This document shows, one piece after another, positions 33,488-42,506 of a DNA stretch of 64,000 nucleotides. Numbering within the stretch: the first letter of the stretch is position 1; each line of letters starts with the position of its first letter. Under the pieces are notes generated by a model. The model saw only the letters and a list, made by a program, of their open reading frames with translations, was not told the origin of the DNA and made no database searches. The position numbers and the translations under genes are program-made. The DNA comes from Chitinophagales bacterium. GTDB taxonomy: Bacteria; Bacteroidota; Bacteroidia; Chitinophagales; LD1. The DNA is taken from contig JAHBTS010000007.1 in the NCBI GenBank assembly GCA_019638515.1, forward strand, positions 1 to 64,000, written 5' to 3'.

Positions 33488-35299
33488 TCACTTCATCATG
33501 GTAATTTGTTTCGTCATAGTCTGCCACTGCGAGCTCGTAACTTCAACCTCACCCGTAAAGGTGTTGTTATTGTTGGTAAGCGTTCCATTTTTCAGTTTAA
33601 ATAGAAAAGTGTCATAGTAAACAAAGGTTGCGTCCCCCTCCCAAATGTTGCTGCTGTTTTTTTGAATAGGGATTTTCACATCTACAGGTATAGGCATATG
33701 AGTGCCTGAACTGGCGCAGTTTTTACCGGGCATATCATCAATACCTGCCACAACTGTAATTCGGAGAGTATCATTTTTTATGTTATCATCTGATATAAAA
33801 AGTATAATACCTCCTGACCCATATGTTAGTTCGCAAGCAGCATTGTTTGAAACAGCAGTGCCAAAAATATGAACTGTATCTCCGAAATAGGGAGACGACT
33901 CGCACCCTCGAGATAATGTGTAATTGTTAGAATTTGAATTAGATGAGAGAGTTATACGATTAGTATCATTCCATTCAAAGAACGAGGAACCAAGACTATA
34001 TGTAGAACACGCCTTCATAGTGGCGGACTGTCCCAAATAATAACCATCGGTTAAAATGCCAAGTGTAGAATTCCATTGGGAAGGATTTGGGCTACTTATT
34101 CCTGAATACATTGGTTCTTCATTCCCTTTTAGACCATCAATACCACCTTGACCCAATTCTCCATCGTAGGTTGTACCAGGTAAGCAAGCAAGTGTATATG
34201 AAAAGACCGGCAAAGCTAGGCTGAAATCATACTTGTATTTAACGAAATAGGTTATAATATTTGCTAGTGGGGTAAAAAACTCAAGACTAATTTGTCCTGA
34301 AGGGTCTCTCCAACAGCCTTGAAGTTGAGGGCGAACAACAGACCAACCTTCTACTGTAACTCCCTTATACATGACTGCAAGCTTGCAATATCCGGGATAA
34401 ACAGATTGTAACCTTCCGCCATTGTTAGTAATTACAGAAGGATGTTTAATTGTAATTTGGTCGGGTGAAGTTTCGTACTTGCTAATTACTACGTTACCAT
34501 TGCCATCGCTTTGGGTTTCAATAATACTAACTTTTACAGGCTTTGCTTTTATACCAAGGCTCGAAAACCCGCATGGATAATAAACTTGGTCAATAACATA
34601 ACTTGTTGATGAGTTGCTGCCATTGGGGATACCAAAAACCATCTGTAGCGAGCCTAGAAGATTAGTCCCTCCAATAGATGCGAGTAAGCTAAAAACTCCT
34701 GACTGCGAACCCGCGGTAACAGATGTGCCGGAAACAGTAGCATCTCCAAATGCACCGCTCAATACAAATGTTGGTGTACCCGGGAAGATTTCATTCCCTT
34801 TTCTGTCAAAGATTTTGTAACTAAACGAAGCACTTTCTCCTTGTTTTAAAGAAAGTATTGGTGGGAAGAATGCAATGTTGTAAACATCTGAAGGTGGAGT
34901 TTGTGAGGTGCCGATAACTATTACACTTACATAACTGCTTCCATGTAAACCGTCTGTTACTTCAATATTGGTTTCCCCTTCTGCAATTGCATTAATATTT
35001 CCATTTGCTACCGTTGCAATTTGAGGTACTTCCGATGTGTAATTAAATGTAGGCTGAACAGATACCTCGGTGCCGTTTGCTTCATAGAGTTTAGCAGATA
35101 TTGATGCTGACTCGCCAACCTTCAAAATTATAGTGTTTGCCGAAACCTGAATGATACCTGATTGAGATGGTGCTATATATTCTGGAGTAAAATTCAATTC
35201 ATTACCCCCATTAAAAAATCCATCATCATCTTTTTTCTTACATGAGTCAGCACTTAGTATTGTCAATACCGCTACAAACAAAAAGTATCGTTTTATCAT
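33488..35299 (-). CDS. lipoprotein with bacterial Ig-like (Big2) domain
   Basis: 603 residues. The signal region ends in TILSADSCKKKDDD (Cys 20), followed by acidic residues, a typical surface lipoprotein start. Residues 50-130 form a Big2-like Ig domain (ILKVGESASISAKLYEANG, VPQIATVANGNINAIAEGE), and a second related unit follows at about 145-215 (LSLKQGESASFSYKIFD). The remaining 380 residues are not recognised; the C-terminal end (TNNNNTFTGEVEVTSSQW) resembles the end of the 479-residue lipoprotein of this island. A variant of the 36-bp element lies 27 nt upstream. Confidence 0.8.
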   Translation of the reverse strand: MIKRYFLFVAVLTILSADSCKKKDDDGFFNGGNELNFTPEYIAPSQSGIIQVSANTIILKVGESASISAKLYEANGTEVSVQPTFNYTSEVPQIATVANGNINAIAEGETNIEVTDGLHGSSYVSVIVIGTSQTPPSDVYNIAFFPPILSLKQGESASFSYKIFDRKGNEIFPGTPTFVLSGAFGDATVSGTSVTAGSQSGVFSLLASIGGTNLLGSLQMVFGIPNGSNSSTSYVIDQVYYPCGFSSLGIKAKPVKVSIIETQSDGNGNVVISKYETSPDQITIKHPSVITNNGGRLQSVYPGYCKLAVMYKGVTVEGWSVVRPQLQGCWRDPSGQISLEFFTPLANIITYFVKYKYDFSLALPVFSYTLACLPGTTYDGELGQGGIDGLKGNEEPMYSGISSPNPSQWNSTLGILTDGYYLGQSATMKACSTYSLGSSFFEWNDTNRITLSSNSNSNNYTLSRGCESSPYFGDTVHIFGTAVSNNAACELTYGSGGIILFISDDNIKNDTLRITVVAGIDDMPGKNCASSGTHMPIPVDVKIPIQKNSSNIWEGDATFVYYDTFLFKLKNGTLTNNNNTFTGEVEVTSSQWQTMTKQITMMK

Positions 35300-35326
35300 T
35301 GTAATTTATTTAGCTATTTAATTTTT

Positions 35327-35360
35327 TATACTCTATATCCCCTTTTCGGCTACCTAGCTA
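35327..35360 (-). promoter_or_regulatory. island upstream element, copy 7
   Basis: Minus strand TAGCCGAAAAGGGGATATAG then AGTATA, preceded by TAGG. The centre is kept, but the outer CCCC and the GGCA end are changed, and the spacing to the ATG is 27 nt instead of 13-17. It lies between the LuxR-type HTH gene and the Ig-like lipoprotein gene. Confidence 0.65.
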
Positions 35361-35409
35361 TTTATCCCCCCACTTGTTCTTTTCAATTCAATAGCAGCTA
35401 CGTTAAACC

Positions 35410-35625
35410 TCATTCTATTATTCGTTTTCGAATTGCAGTTGCTATAGCGTGCTTCATGTTTTTAACTTCCAGTTTACTTACCACGTTTCGGCTGTGGGTA
35501 TCCACCGTATCTTCACTTATATTTAGCAGTATAGCAATTTGCTTTAGACCGCACCCTTCGGCTGATAATTTCAGCACCTCAGTTTCGCGCTCCGATAGGG
35601 TTTTTACTTCAGGCTTTGCTTCCAT
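35410..35625 (-). CDS. stand-alone LuxR-type HTH regulator
   Basis: 71 residues, consisting of almost nothing but a LuxR/GerE helix-turn-helix: LSERETEVLKLSAEGCGLKQIA, then LNISEDTVDTHSRNVVSKL. No receiver, PAS or ligand domain is attached, so it cannot be a normal two-component regulator by itself. It may bind DNA constitutively or pair with a partner protein. It lies at the head of the minus-strand gene run that carries the repeated upstream element, so it is a candidate regulator of that set. A perfect inverted repeat lies 31 nt upstream of its start. Confidence 0.85.
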   Translation of the reverse strand: MEAKPEVKTLSERETEVLKLSAEGCGLKQIAILLNISEDTVDTHSRNVVSKLEVKNMKHAIATAIRKRIIE

Positions 35626-35655
35626 AACAAAGATGATTTATTTGCTTCTACAAGC

Positions 35656-35675
35656 AATCACGGTTTTCCGTGATT
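35656..35675. promoter_or_regulatory. palindromic site upstream of LuxR-type gene
   Basis: AATCACGG-TTTT-CCGTGATT, a perfect 8-bp inverted repeat with a 4-nt spacer, in the region between the divergent LuxR-type gene (minus) and the delta-60-repeat gene (plus). Dyads of this size fit a dimeric HTH protein, so autoregulation is plausible. Confidence 0.5.
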
Positions 35676-35903
35676 TTTCATATTGGCATTTCAAAGCAAC
35701 AAAGCACTAAAGACGCTGCAAAAAAAATGTTGAGAAGCGCCAGAAACATGTTGTGGAGTGTGGCTTTTCTGTTGAGTTTTAGAGTTTGAAAGGCAGAAAT
35801 GCGGCATACAGACAGGGTTAGTATAGATGTTTGCATATATAGAACCAGTAGTTGCATGTGTAAGAAAATATTAGGTATTTTACCTTATCAATCTATCCGA
35901 CAT

Positions 35904-38138
35904 ATGAAGCAATTACTCACCAAATCAGTAATACTTATTACTTTCAATTTATTACTTATCACTTTTGCCTTTTCTCAACCAGGGGCTTTAGATTTAAGTT
36001 TCAACCCTTCGCTTAGTTCTTACGATGTAGTTCGCGCTATTGCCTTGCAGCCCGATGGCAAAATACTAGTTAACGAATGTTACGTTAATGCAATCAACAC
36101 CAGCATTTCTCGCATAAAGAGGCTACACGCCAATGGCTCTACTGATAGCACCTTTACCCTTAACCATGCCACCGATTATGTTATCCGCGATATAAAGCTA
36201 CAACCCGATGGTAAAGTTTTGTTTGCCGGAGACTTTAATATATACGACTCCATACCTGCCGGACGTATTGGCAGGCTCAACAGCGATGGATATTTAGATA
36301 CAACATTTAATAGTGGAACCGGCTTTAACAACCGCGTGAATAAACTACTCTTACAACCCGATGGCAAAATTGTAGCCGGAGGTTTGTTTACCGAATACAA
36401 CGGAACTGCTTGTAACCACCTTATTCGCCTACACTCCAATGGAGCTATAGATAGTACCTTTCATACCACCTACGGGGCTAACGGGGCTATTGAAGATTTA
36501 AAAATACAACCCGATGGTAAAATTGTAATTGCTGGCGATTTTACTGCTTATGAGGGTGCCAATACGCTACGAGTGGCGCGGGTAAACCCCGATGGCACCC
36601 GTGATAATAGTTGGATAACCCCAGCAGGTGCCTCAGCAGTGGTTCACGCACTGGAACTACAACCCGATGGCAAAACTCTTACAGGCGGAAATTTTTCACA
36701 TTACAACTTGCAGGCAAAAAATAAACTGGTGCGCCTGCACCCCAATGGCGATATAGACGCACAGTTTTATATAGATGCCGGAGCTAACTCCGCTGTACGT
36801 GCTCTAAAACTGCTTAACGGTGGTGAAGTTTTAATAGCAGGTAACTTTACAACGTTTAAAGGTGTAGCTACCAACAGGTTGGTAAAAGTAAGCGCTGATT
36901 GTACGGTAAACACCGCTGATTTTGTAACCGGCACCGGAACTGACGATGAAATTTACTGCTTGGAAATACAAGATGATGGCAAAATTTTACTTGGCGGGTT
37001 CTTTAGCAGTTACAATAATTTCCCTGTTCATAAACTCGCTCGCCTCTATAACTGTCTTACCCCACAGCCCGATAGTATTTACGGCAAGAGCTACGCGCTT
37101 TGCAGTGGCGCACCACAAATTTATAGTGTTACACCGGTAAGTGGTGCTACTACATACGAGTGGACATTGCCCAACGGCTGGATCGGCAACAGTGATTCAG
37201 CATCCATAATTGCCACCGGCAATGGTATTGGCGGAACCATTACCGTAAAAGCCTTTACCGATAGCTGTGGGTGGAGCTATGTTACCACCCGCACTATTGC
37301 CACCATACAGCCCGATGCCGTACCGCTTTGTCTGGTAACAGTTGATACCCAAAGCACCCACAACATTGTATTATGGGAGAAACCCCAAACCGCCCTTATT
37401 GACAGCTTTTTCATTTACCGCGAAACCACCAGCAACGTTTATTCTAAAATAGCTTCACTCCCTTACTCCGCTTTAAGCGAATACCACGATACGGCCGCCA
37501 ACCCCAACACCACCAGCTACCGCTATAAACTAAGTGTATTAGATACCTGCGGTGCCGAAAGCGACTTGAGCCTTTACCACAGCACCATCCACCTGCAAAA
37601 CTTAGGCAATGGCAATTTTCAGTGGACGTTCTATAATATTGAGAGTACAGCCAATCCAGTTACCTCTTTTAATGTTTACCGCGATGCCTTTGGCAACGGC
37701 AACTGGTTCGCCATAGGTAATGTGCCGGGCACTAATAGCACGTTTACCGATGTTACGGCTAATTCATTTCCCGATGCGCTATATGTGGTAGATGTAAACT
37801 GGGGCATTAGCTGCGACCCGAGCCGAGCAGTAAACACCACCCGCAGCAACATAAAGCACAAAGGCATTATTGATGTGCCACTGGCAATTGGTAATAAATG
37901 GCAGGAAGCCGTTCAGGTGTTTCCCAATCCGGCAAAGGACAGGGTGCGTGTAATGCTACCCAATGGAATAACCGTTGAAGCCATTAAGCTGATTAACAGC
38001 TACGGGCAATTAGTAAAGGAGACAAGAAACTCAGGCAACGAAGAGATTGAATTATCTGGCATTCCGGCCGGTGTTTATGGTTTATGGATAGAAACGAATA
38101 CCGGAAGATTGGTGAGAAAAGTGGTGATTGAATGGTAA
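35904..38138 (+). CDS. delta-60-repeat T9SS-secreted protein
   Basis: 744 residues from ATG 35904 (MKQLLTKSVILITFNLLLIT, signal peptide); the frame is open to 35799, but that extension lacks signal features. Residues 22-370 hold about seven delta-60 (RLDG-type) repeats with the pattern LQPDGKILV-GGxF...RLHxNGxxDxTF, a propeller seen in secreted proteins. Ig/FN3-like parts follow (about 375-640), and the C-terminus is a type A T9SS sorting domain (VFPNPAKDRVRV, IPAGVYGLWI). It is on the plus strand just before the histidine kinase gene (30 bp) and has no copy of the 36-bp element. Confidence 0.88.
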   Translation: MKQLLTKSVILITFNLLLITFAFSQPGALDLSFNPSLSSYDVVRAIALQPDGKILVNECYVNAINTSISRIKRLHANGSTDSTFTLNHATDYVIRDIKLQPDGKVLFAGDFNIYDSIPAGRIGRLNSDGYLDTTFNSGTGFNNRVNKLLLQPDGKIVAGGLFTEYNGTACNHLIRLHSNGAIDSTFHTTYGANGAIEDLKIQPDGKIVIAGDFTAYEGANTLRVARVNPDGTRDNSWITPAGASAVVHALELQPDGKTLTGGNFSHYNLQAKNKLVRLHPNGDIDAQFYIDAGANSAVRALKLLNGGEVLIAGNFTTFKGVATNRLVKVSADCTVNTADFVTGTGTDDEIYCLEIQDDGKILLGGFFSSYNNFPVHKLARLYNCLTPQPDSIYGKSYALCSGAPQIYSVTPVSGATTYEWTLPNGWIGNSDSASIIATGNGIGGTITVKAFTDSCGWSYVTTRTIATIQPDAVPLCLVTVDTQSTHNIVLWEKPQTALIDSFFIYRETTSNVYSKIASLPYSALSEYHDTAANPNTTSYRYKLSVLDTCGAESDLSLYHSTIHLQNLGNGNFQWTFYNIESTANPVTSFNVYRDAFGNGNWFAIGNVPGTNSTFTDVTANSFPDALYVVDVNWGISCDPSRAVNTTRSNIKHKGIIDVPLAIGNKWQEAVQVFPNPAKDRVRVMLPNGITVEAIKLINSYGQLVKETRNSGNEEIELSGIPAGVYGLWIETNTGRLVRKVVIEW

Positions 38139-38168
38139 TACCAAAGCACACAGATAACGCGGATAGAT

Positions 38169-41100
38169 ATGATTAAGAAGTGGATAAAATCTGTGCTTAT
38201 CTTTTTCATCTGTGTCATCAGTGTGCCGTTCTCATCAAATGCACAACGCTACCCCTTCCGCAACTTTACCGTAACTGATGGTCTGGGCAGTTCATCTGTT
38301 AATCACATATTTCAGGATAGCAAAGGATATTGGTGGTTTGCCACACAAGGCGGAGGAGTAAGCCGTTTTAACGGCAAGGAATTTACTACCTACACCAAAA
38401 AGCACGGACTGGTAAACAACGATGTTACCTACATTGCCGAAGATAAAAACCACCATATATGGATAGCCACCGCTGCGGGAGTATCAGAGTTTAACGGTAT
38501 CAACTTCAAAAACTACAGAGCACAGCAAGGGCTAACCGATGGCGTGGTTTATTGCATTTATGCCGATACCCAAAACACCCTTTGGTTTGCCACACAGGAT
38601 GACGGGGTACGAAAACTCACCAACGGTAAAATAGACTCCATAACTACTTATGAAAACTTACCGAGTAACGAAGTATATACCATTACTCAGAGCAGCGATG
38701 GGGTTATGTGGTTCGGTTTGTATGGCGGCATTGTAAAATACACAGCCGGTAAAGCAGAAGTGCTGAAGGAATATTCCGATAAAACCTTTTTCTGTTCGCT
38801 ATACCATAACAATACCGTATGGTTCGGCTCCACCAATGGCGATTTGGTTTCGGTTTCGCCCATAAATAATACAACACAAAAGATTTTTCTTCCCCCTGTT
38901 GCAGCCAGGGATTTTATAGGAGGACTGACAGCCGATTTACACGGCAATATTTGGATAGCCTTGGAACACGGCTTGCTGAAATACGGCAATTCAGGTTATC
39001 AGTTATTTACGGGAAAAGAAGGGCTATCGGTAAACACCGTGCAAACTGTATTAGCAGATTACGAGGGAAACATTTGGGCAGGTACGCTTAATGGTGGTGT
39101 TAACCTGCTAAGCACCGAAGCTTTTACAGCCTACACCGAAAAAGACGGGCTAAAAAACCCGAATGTTACCTGTGTGGCACAGAGCACTAATAACGCTGTG
39201 CTCTATGTAGGTACTGATGCAGGGCTATATACCTTTCAACCTTTGGCAAAAGAGAAATTTGTAAAAACAACTCATCCTGTTCTGGCTACTGCCAACATTA
39301 CTTCCATTTCTGCCGATGGCGAAAACAGATTATGGCTATGCACCGATGGAGGCGTTCTTGTGGTGCAAATAAGAGGCAATAGTATTTCGCTTGTAAAGAA
39401 CTTGACTCAAATAGCCGGACAGGATGTAATAAGTCCGTTAAAAGTGATACATAATAAGAATGGAAACACATGGATAGCCACTTATGGTTCGGGGGTATTT
39501 TGCATAAATGGTACAAAGGAGGTTGCTTACAATAAACAGAACGGATTTACTTCAGACAATATTCTTACCGTTTACGAAGACCATGAATCGAATATCTGGT
39601 TCGGAACACAGGATGCCGGTGTGGTGAAATACGATGGCAAAAGTTTTCAGCGATTAAATATCTCGGAGTTGAATAACGAATCGGTATGGTCAATAGCCGA
39701 AAGCAATGATGGCAGCCTTTTCTTCGGCACCGGTGAATCGGGCTTATGTATTTACCGTCAGAGAAAAACTCAATACATAACCACTTCCAACGGGCTTAGT
39801 TCCGATTTTATTCCATCACTTATATGGAATGAAAAGCAAAAGTGCCTTTGGTTGGCAGGCGAAAAAGGAATAGATAAACTATGCTTCAATAACGATTTAT
39901 CAACGCCTGAGATAAAAAGCTACAAACGTGAAACAGGCTTTGGCGTGGCATCGGTTAACCACCACGGTATTGTTGCTGCTGATGAGGATAATTTATGGCT
40001 ATGTACTGTTAAGGGTTTATGGCATTACAACCGCCAGCTTGATTTTACCCGCAACACTTTCCCGAAACTGCAACTAACTAACCTGCAACTGTTTTACGGA
40101 AAAGAACCACTGGCACCGTACTACACCCAATTAGATACAGGGACTAACCTGCCTGTTAACCTTCATCTGCCTTACAATAAAAATCACCTTACTTTTAGTA
40201 TAAGGGCATTAACTACTGCCGCAGCTTCGTATATTTTTCAATTAAGTGGTCAGGATAACGAATGGTCATCTCCTACAGTTAATAATGAGATTACCTACAC
40301 TAACATACCCCCCGGCAATTATGTGTTTAAAGCAAAATCCATTGTAAACGGAGTGGAGGCAAAAGATGAAGTATCCTTTGCTTTTACCGTGCATTCCCCT
40401 TGGTGGAAAACTTGGTGGTTTTATGCATTGATATCCTTTACATCTATTGCAGGCTTTACATTATTTGTAAAAACACGCGAAAAGATGCTGCGTGAACAAA
40501 ACCTGAAACTGGAACATACCGTAGCCGAGCGCACACAGGAAATTGTGGAGCAAAAGAAAGTGGTGGAAAAAGCACTTGGTGAAAAAGAAGTGCTGTTGAA
40601 AGAGATTCATCATCGTGTGAAGAACAATCTGCAAACTATTTCCAGTATGCTTATGCTGCAAAGCACAGGATTAAAAGATGAAGCAGCCAAAAGAGCCATT
40701 ACTGAAAGCCAAAGCAGAGTTCGCTCTATTGCTTTGGTGCATCAAAAACTTTATCAAACCGATGGACTGGAAAAGGTTGAACTGAATGGCTTTGTAAATG
40801 ACTTGGCAAAGCAGATACAATCGCTATACCGTTCTACTGACAAAAAAATTACCGTTCACATCAACATCCCCGAAACCTATATCCCCATTGACAAAGCCAT
40901 TCCGCTGGGGCTTATCCTAAACGAGCTTTTCACTAATTCGCTCAAATACGCCTTTGAAAATTCCAAGCAGGGACATGTTGAGATTGTTCTCACTCCGGTC
41001 AATGTGGAAAACATTCTATCTTCCGCTTCGCGTAAGGTAAAACTTGTTTACCGCGACTCAGGCAAAGGTTTTTCATTTAATGAACTATCGAAAACATCTA

Positions 41101-41213
41101 ACACTTTGGGAATTCGACTTATTAACCTATTATCCGCACAAATAGGATCTGAATTAGCTTATTCCAACGAACATGGTAGCTGTTTTGAGTTGGCATTTTC
41201 CGTTAATGTTTAA
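38169..41213 (+). CDS. propeller-sensor histidine kinase (HisKA_2 type)
   Basis: 1014 residues. Signal peptide about 1-26; periplasmic two-component propeller repeats about 30-620 (pattern NxIWIATxGGVSxFNG); a Y_Y_Y-like domain at about 670-745 (NIPPGNYVFKAKS); one membrane helix at about 749-768; a coiled coil (EHTVAERTQEIVEQKKVVEKAL); and a HisKA_2 domain with EIHHRVKNNLQTI (H814/H815, the phospho-acceptor being one of these). The ATPase domain has its N-box Asn 918 in NELFTNSLKYAF and a DSGKGF glycine box. It senses an outside signal and phosphorylates a regulator, presumably the LytTR protein encoded 46 bp downstream. Confidence 0.93.
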   Translation: MIKKWIKSVLIFFICVISVPFSSNAQRYPFRNFTVTDGLGSSSVNHIFQDSKGYWWFATQGGGVSRFNGKEFTTYTKKHGLVNNDVTYIAEDKNHHIWIATAAGVSEFNGINFKNYRAQQGLTDGVVYCIYADTQNTLWFATQDDGVRKLTNGKIDSITTYENLPSNEVYTITQSSDGVMWFGLYGGIVKYTAGKAEVLKEYSDKTFFCSLYHNNTVWFGSTNGDLVSVSPINNTTQKIFLPPVAARDFIGGLTADLHGNIWIALEHGLLKYGNSGYQLFTGKEGLSVNTVQTVLADYEGNIWAGTLNGGVNLLSTEAFTAYTEKDGLKNPNVTCVAQSTNNAVLYVGTDAGLYTFQPLAKEKFVKTTHPVLATANITSISADGENRLWLCTDGGVLVVQIRGNSISLVKNLTQIAGQDVISPLKVIHNKNGNTWIATYGSGVFCINGTKEVAYNKQNGFTSDNILTVYEDHESNIWFGTQDAGVVKYDGKSFQRLNISELNNESVWSIAESNDGSLFFGTGESGLCIYRQRKTQYITTSNGLSSDFIPSLIWNEKQKCLWLAGEKGIDKLCFNNDLSTPEIKSYKRETGFGVASVNHHGIVAADEDNLWLCTVKGLWHYNRQLDFTRNTFPKLQLTNLQLFYGKEPLAPYYTQLDTGTNLPVNLHLPYNKNHLTFSIRALTTAAASYIFQLSGQDNEWSSPTVNNEITYTNIPPGNYVFKAKSIVNGVEAKDEVSFAFTVHSPWWKTWWFYALISFTSIAGFTLFVKTREKMLREQNLKLEHTVAERTQEIVEQKKVVEKALGEKEVLLKEIHHRVKNNLQTISSMLMLQSTGLKDEAAKRAITESQSRVRSIALVHQKLYQTDGLEKVELNGFVNDLAKQIQSLYRSTDKKITVHINIPETYIPIDKAIPLGLILNELFTNSLKYAFENSKQGHVEIVLTPVNVENILSSASRKVKLVYRDSGKGFSFNELSKTSNTLGIRLINLLSAQIGSELAYSNEHGSCFELAFSVNV

Positions 41214-41259
41214 ATAAGAAACAGATATTTTTCCTATTTTCACTTACATATTTGGAAAC

Positions 41260-41985
41260 ATGACTCCCCTTAAGGTAGGTATTATTGAAGATGACCTGTT
41301 AATTGCTGAAAGTATTTATATCGCTTTACAGCAAATTGGTTACATACCTATACGCCCTGTACGCAACTACTCCGATGCATTAACAATGATTGCCAAAGAA
41401 AAACCAGACTTTTTATTGGTAGATATTATTTTGGAAGGCGAAAAGGACGGGGTTGATTTGGCAAACGAAATTAATAAGTACTTCGCTATTCCCTTTATTT
41501 TCCTAACAGCAAATAGCGATGCGGGCACTGTCAATCGCGCTAAACAAGTAAACCCCTTTGCTTATTTGGTAAAACCTTTTACTGAAAACGATTTGTATAG
41601 CTCTATTGAAATTGCAGTAAGCAATTTTAACAGTCAAAAAAAGGTACAGCCGGAAACTACTCCTATATTCAATGATACCCTATTTGTAAAAGAAGCTGAG
41701 GTTTACCGAAAAATTGCTACTGATGACATTTTGTATATCGAGAGCAATAATGTTTATCTGCACTTACATACAGCCGATAAAAGTTACTTAGTGCGGGAAA
41801 AGCTGGAGGATTTCATTGCTAAATTATCTGCTAAAGATTTTGTAAGAGTACATCGCAGCTACGCAATAAACTTTAATCAACTTGATGCTATACACGGTCT
41901 GTCAGTAATAGTAAAGGGAAAAGAAATACCTCTAGGCAGGAACTACAGAAATGATTTATTGCAAAGAACAATGTTGTTTAAATAA
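41260..41985 (+). CDS. LytTR-family response regulator
   Basis: 241 residues. Receiver domain 1-120 with acid pair D11/D12, phospho-acceptor D55 in FLLVDIILEG, T83 and K105 in LVKPF, all conserved. A LytTR DNA-binding domain spans about 140-241 (DDILYIESNNVYLHLHT, DFVRVHRSYAINFNQLDAI). The pairing with the HisKA_2 kinase just upstream is typical of Bacteroidota. It is the last protein-coding gene before the right end of the island. Confidence 0.93.
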   Translation: MTPLKVGIIEDDLLIAESIYIALQQIGYIPIRPVRNYSDALTMIAKEKPDFLLVDIILEGEKDGVDLANEINKYFAIPFIFLTANSDAGTVNRAKQVNPFAYLVKPFTENDLYSSIEIAVSNFNSQKKVQPETTPIFNDTLFVKEAEVYRKIATDDILYIESNNVYLHLHTADKSYLVREKLEDFIAKLSAKDFVRVHRSYAINFNQLDAIHGLSVIVKGKEIPLGRNYRNDLLQRTMLFK

Positions 41986-42372
41986 ATATCGTGTTTTTGA
42001 ACTTTTGTGCGTTCATCATACATATCAATGTTAAACTATTTCTACCAAAACAAAAATGTATATTAAGACCACTGCAAAGTTGGCTTAAAAAATCAGCAGT
42101 AATTTTCAAAGTTTAGAGTTGTCCTAAAGTTTTAGATTAAGAGTTTGCGTTGCTATATTGGGGACTGCAACTTTGCCCTTTGAGCGAATTTGAAGGTTGC
42201 TTTTATTCCTTTTTATGAACTCAACCAACTCCGGCTATCTGTATAGGATTCGGCTGCGGTGTGGGCTTTAATTCTATCTTTTCAACTTTGTAACTCCATA
42301 AAAAAGATACACCTCTCAATAATTTTGAGCTACCGAACTTGGCATAGGCTGTGCCTACCTACGCCCAGAAGA
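41986..42372. other. non-coding stretch at right end of island
   Basis: No gene can be supported here. AT-rich, with a small dyad CTCAA-TAATT-TTGAG near 42320. The string TTCGGCTGC near 42250 recalls part of the island's upstream element, but nothing lies downstream of it on the minus strand. It may contain leftovers from the insertion of the island. Confidence 0.5.
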
Positions 42373-42425
42373 GAGAATTAAAAATGGTAAAAGCAAGCCT
42401 GCAAACCGACATTGATATCTATTAG
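42372..42425 (+). pseudogene. 3'-terminal remnant of the helicase gene
   Basis: The last 17 codons of the helicase (ELKMVKASLQTDIDIY and stop) are preserved in frame here, without the rest of the gene. The only difference from the intact gene within the repeat is silent. It is best read as the original 3' end of the helicase gene, cut off when the island inserted. Confidence 0.75.
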
Positions 42426-42468
42426 AGCAACTGCCTTTTTCGCCTTCCCATTTAGCGCTTGATTCTTG
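42373..42468 (+). repeat. right 96-bp direct repeat (attR-like)
   Basis: Partner of 20509-20604 with one mismatch. It ends 38 bp before the likely ATG of the carboxyltransferase gene, so the sequence that follows was presumably the region directly downstream of the helicase gene before the insertion. Confidence 0.9.
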
Positions 42469-42506
42469 CCAAGCGATTGTTACATTTAATGCCTAAACAA
42501 CAATCC

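Larger units (their letters stand above)
20509..42468. mobile_element. putative genomic island bounded by 96-bp direct repeats
   Basis: The 3' end of the helicase gene with 43 bp of downstream sequence (20509-20604) is repeated at 42373-42468 in the same orientation with one mismatch. Between the copies are about 21.8 kb of genes for exported proteins plus regulators. The right copy directly precedes the acyl-CoA carboxylase gene. This matches the footprint of an element inserted at the 3' end of a gene, where the incoming copy restores the coding end and the original end is displaced. No integrase, transposase or relaxase was found inside, so the element may have lost its recombinase, been moved in trans, or arisen by another duplication-insertion route. 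Confidence 0.65.

Noticed and set aside
22281-35360. CRISPR-like array made of the repeated 36-bp elements
   Set aside because: Distances between copies are 0.5-4 kb and filled by intact genes; no spacers of constant length and no cas genes.
20824-35360. Integron-type cassette array (same-strand genes with a repeat between them)
   Set aside because: The repeats lack the paired inverted core sites and GTT cleavage motif of attC sites, lie immediately before start codons, and no integron integrase is present. The cassette idea is kept only as a weak alternative for spread.
42234-42265. Ninth copy of the upstream element near the right island end
   Set aside because: Only TTCGGCTGC and a TATA-like part match, and no minus-strand gene follows.
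20605-42372. Integrase, transposase, relaxase or toxin-antitoxin genes inside the island
   Set aside because: All frames of credible length were inspected and none shows such motifs.
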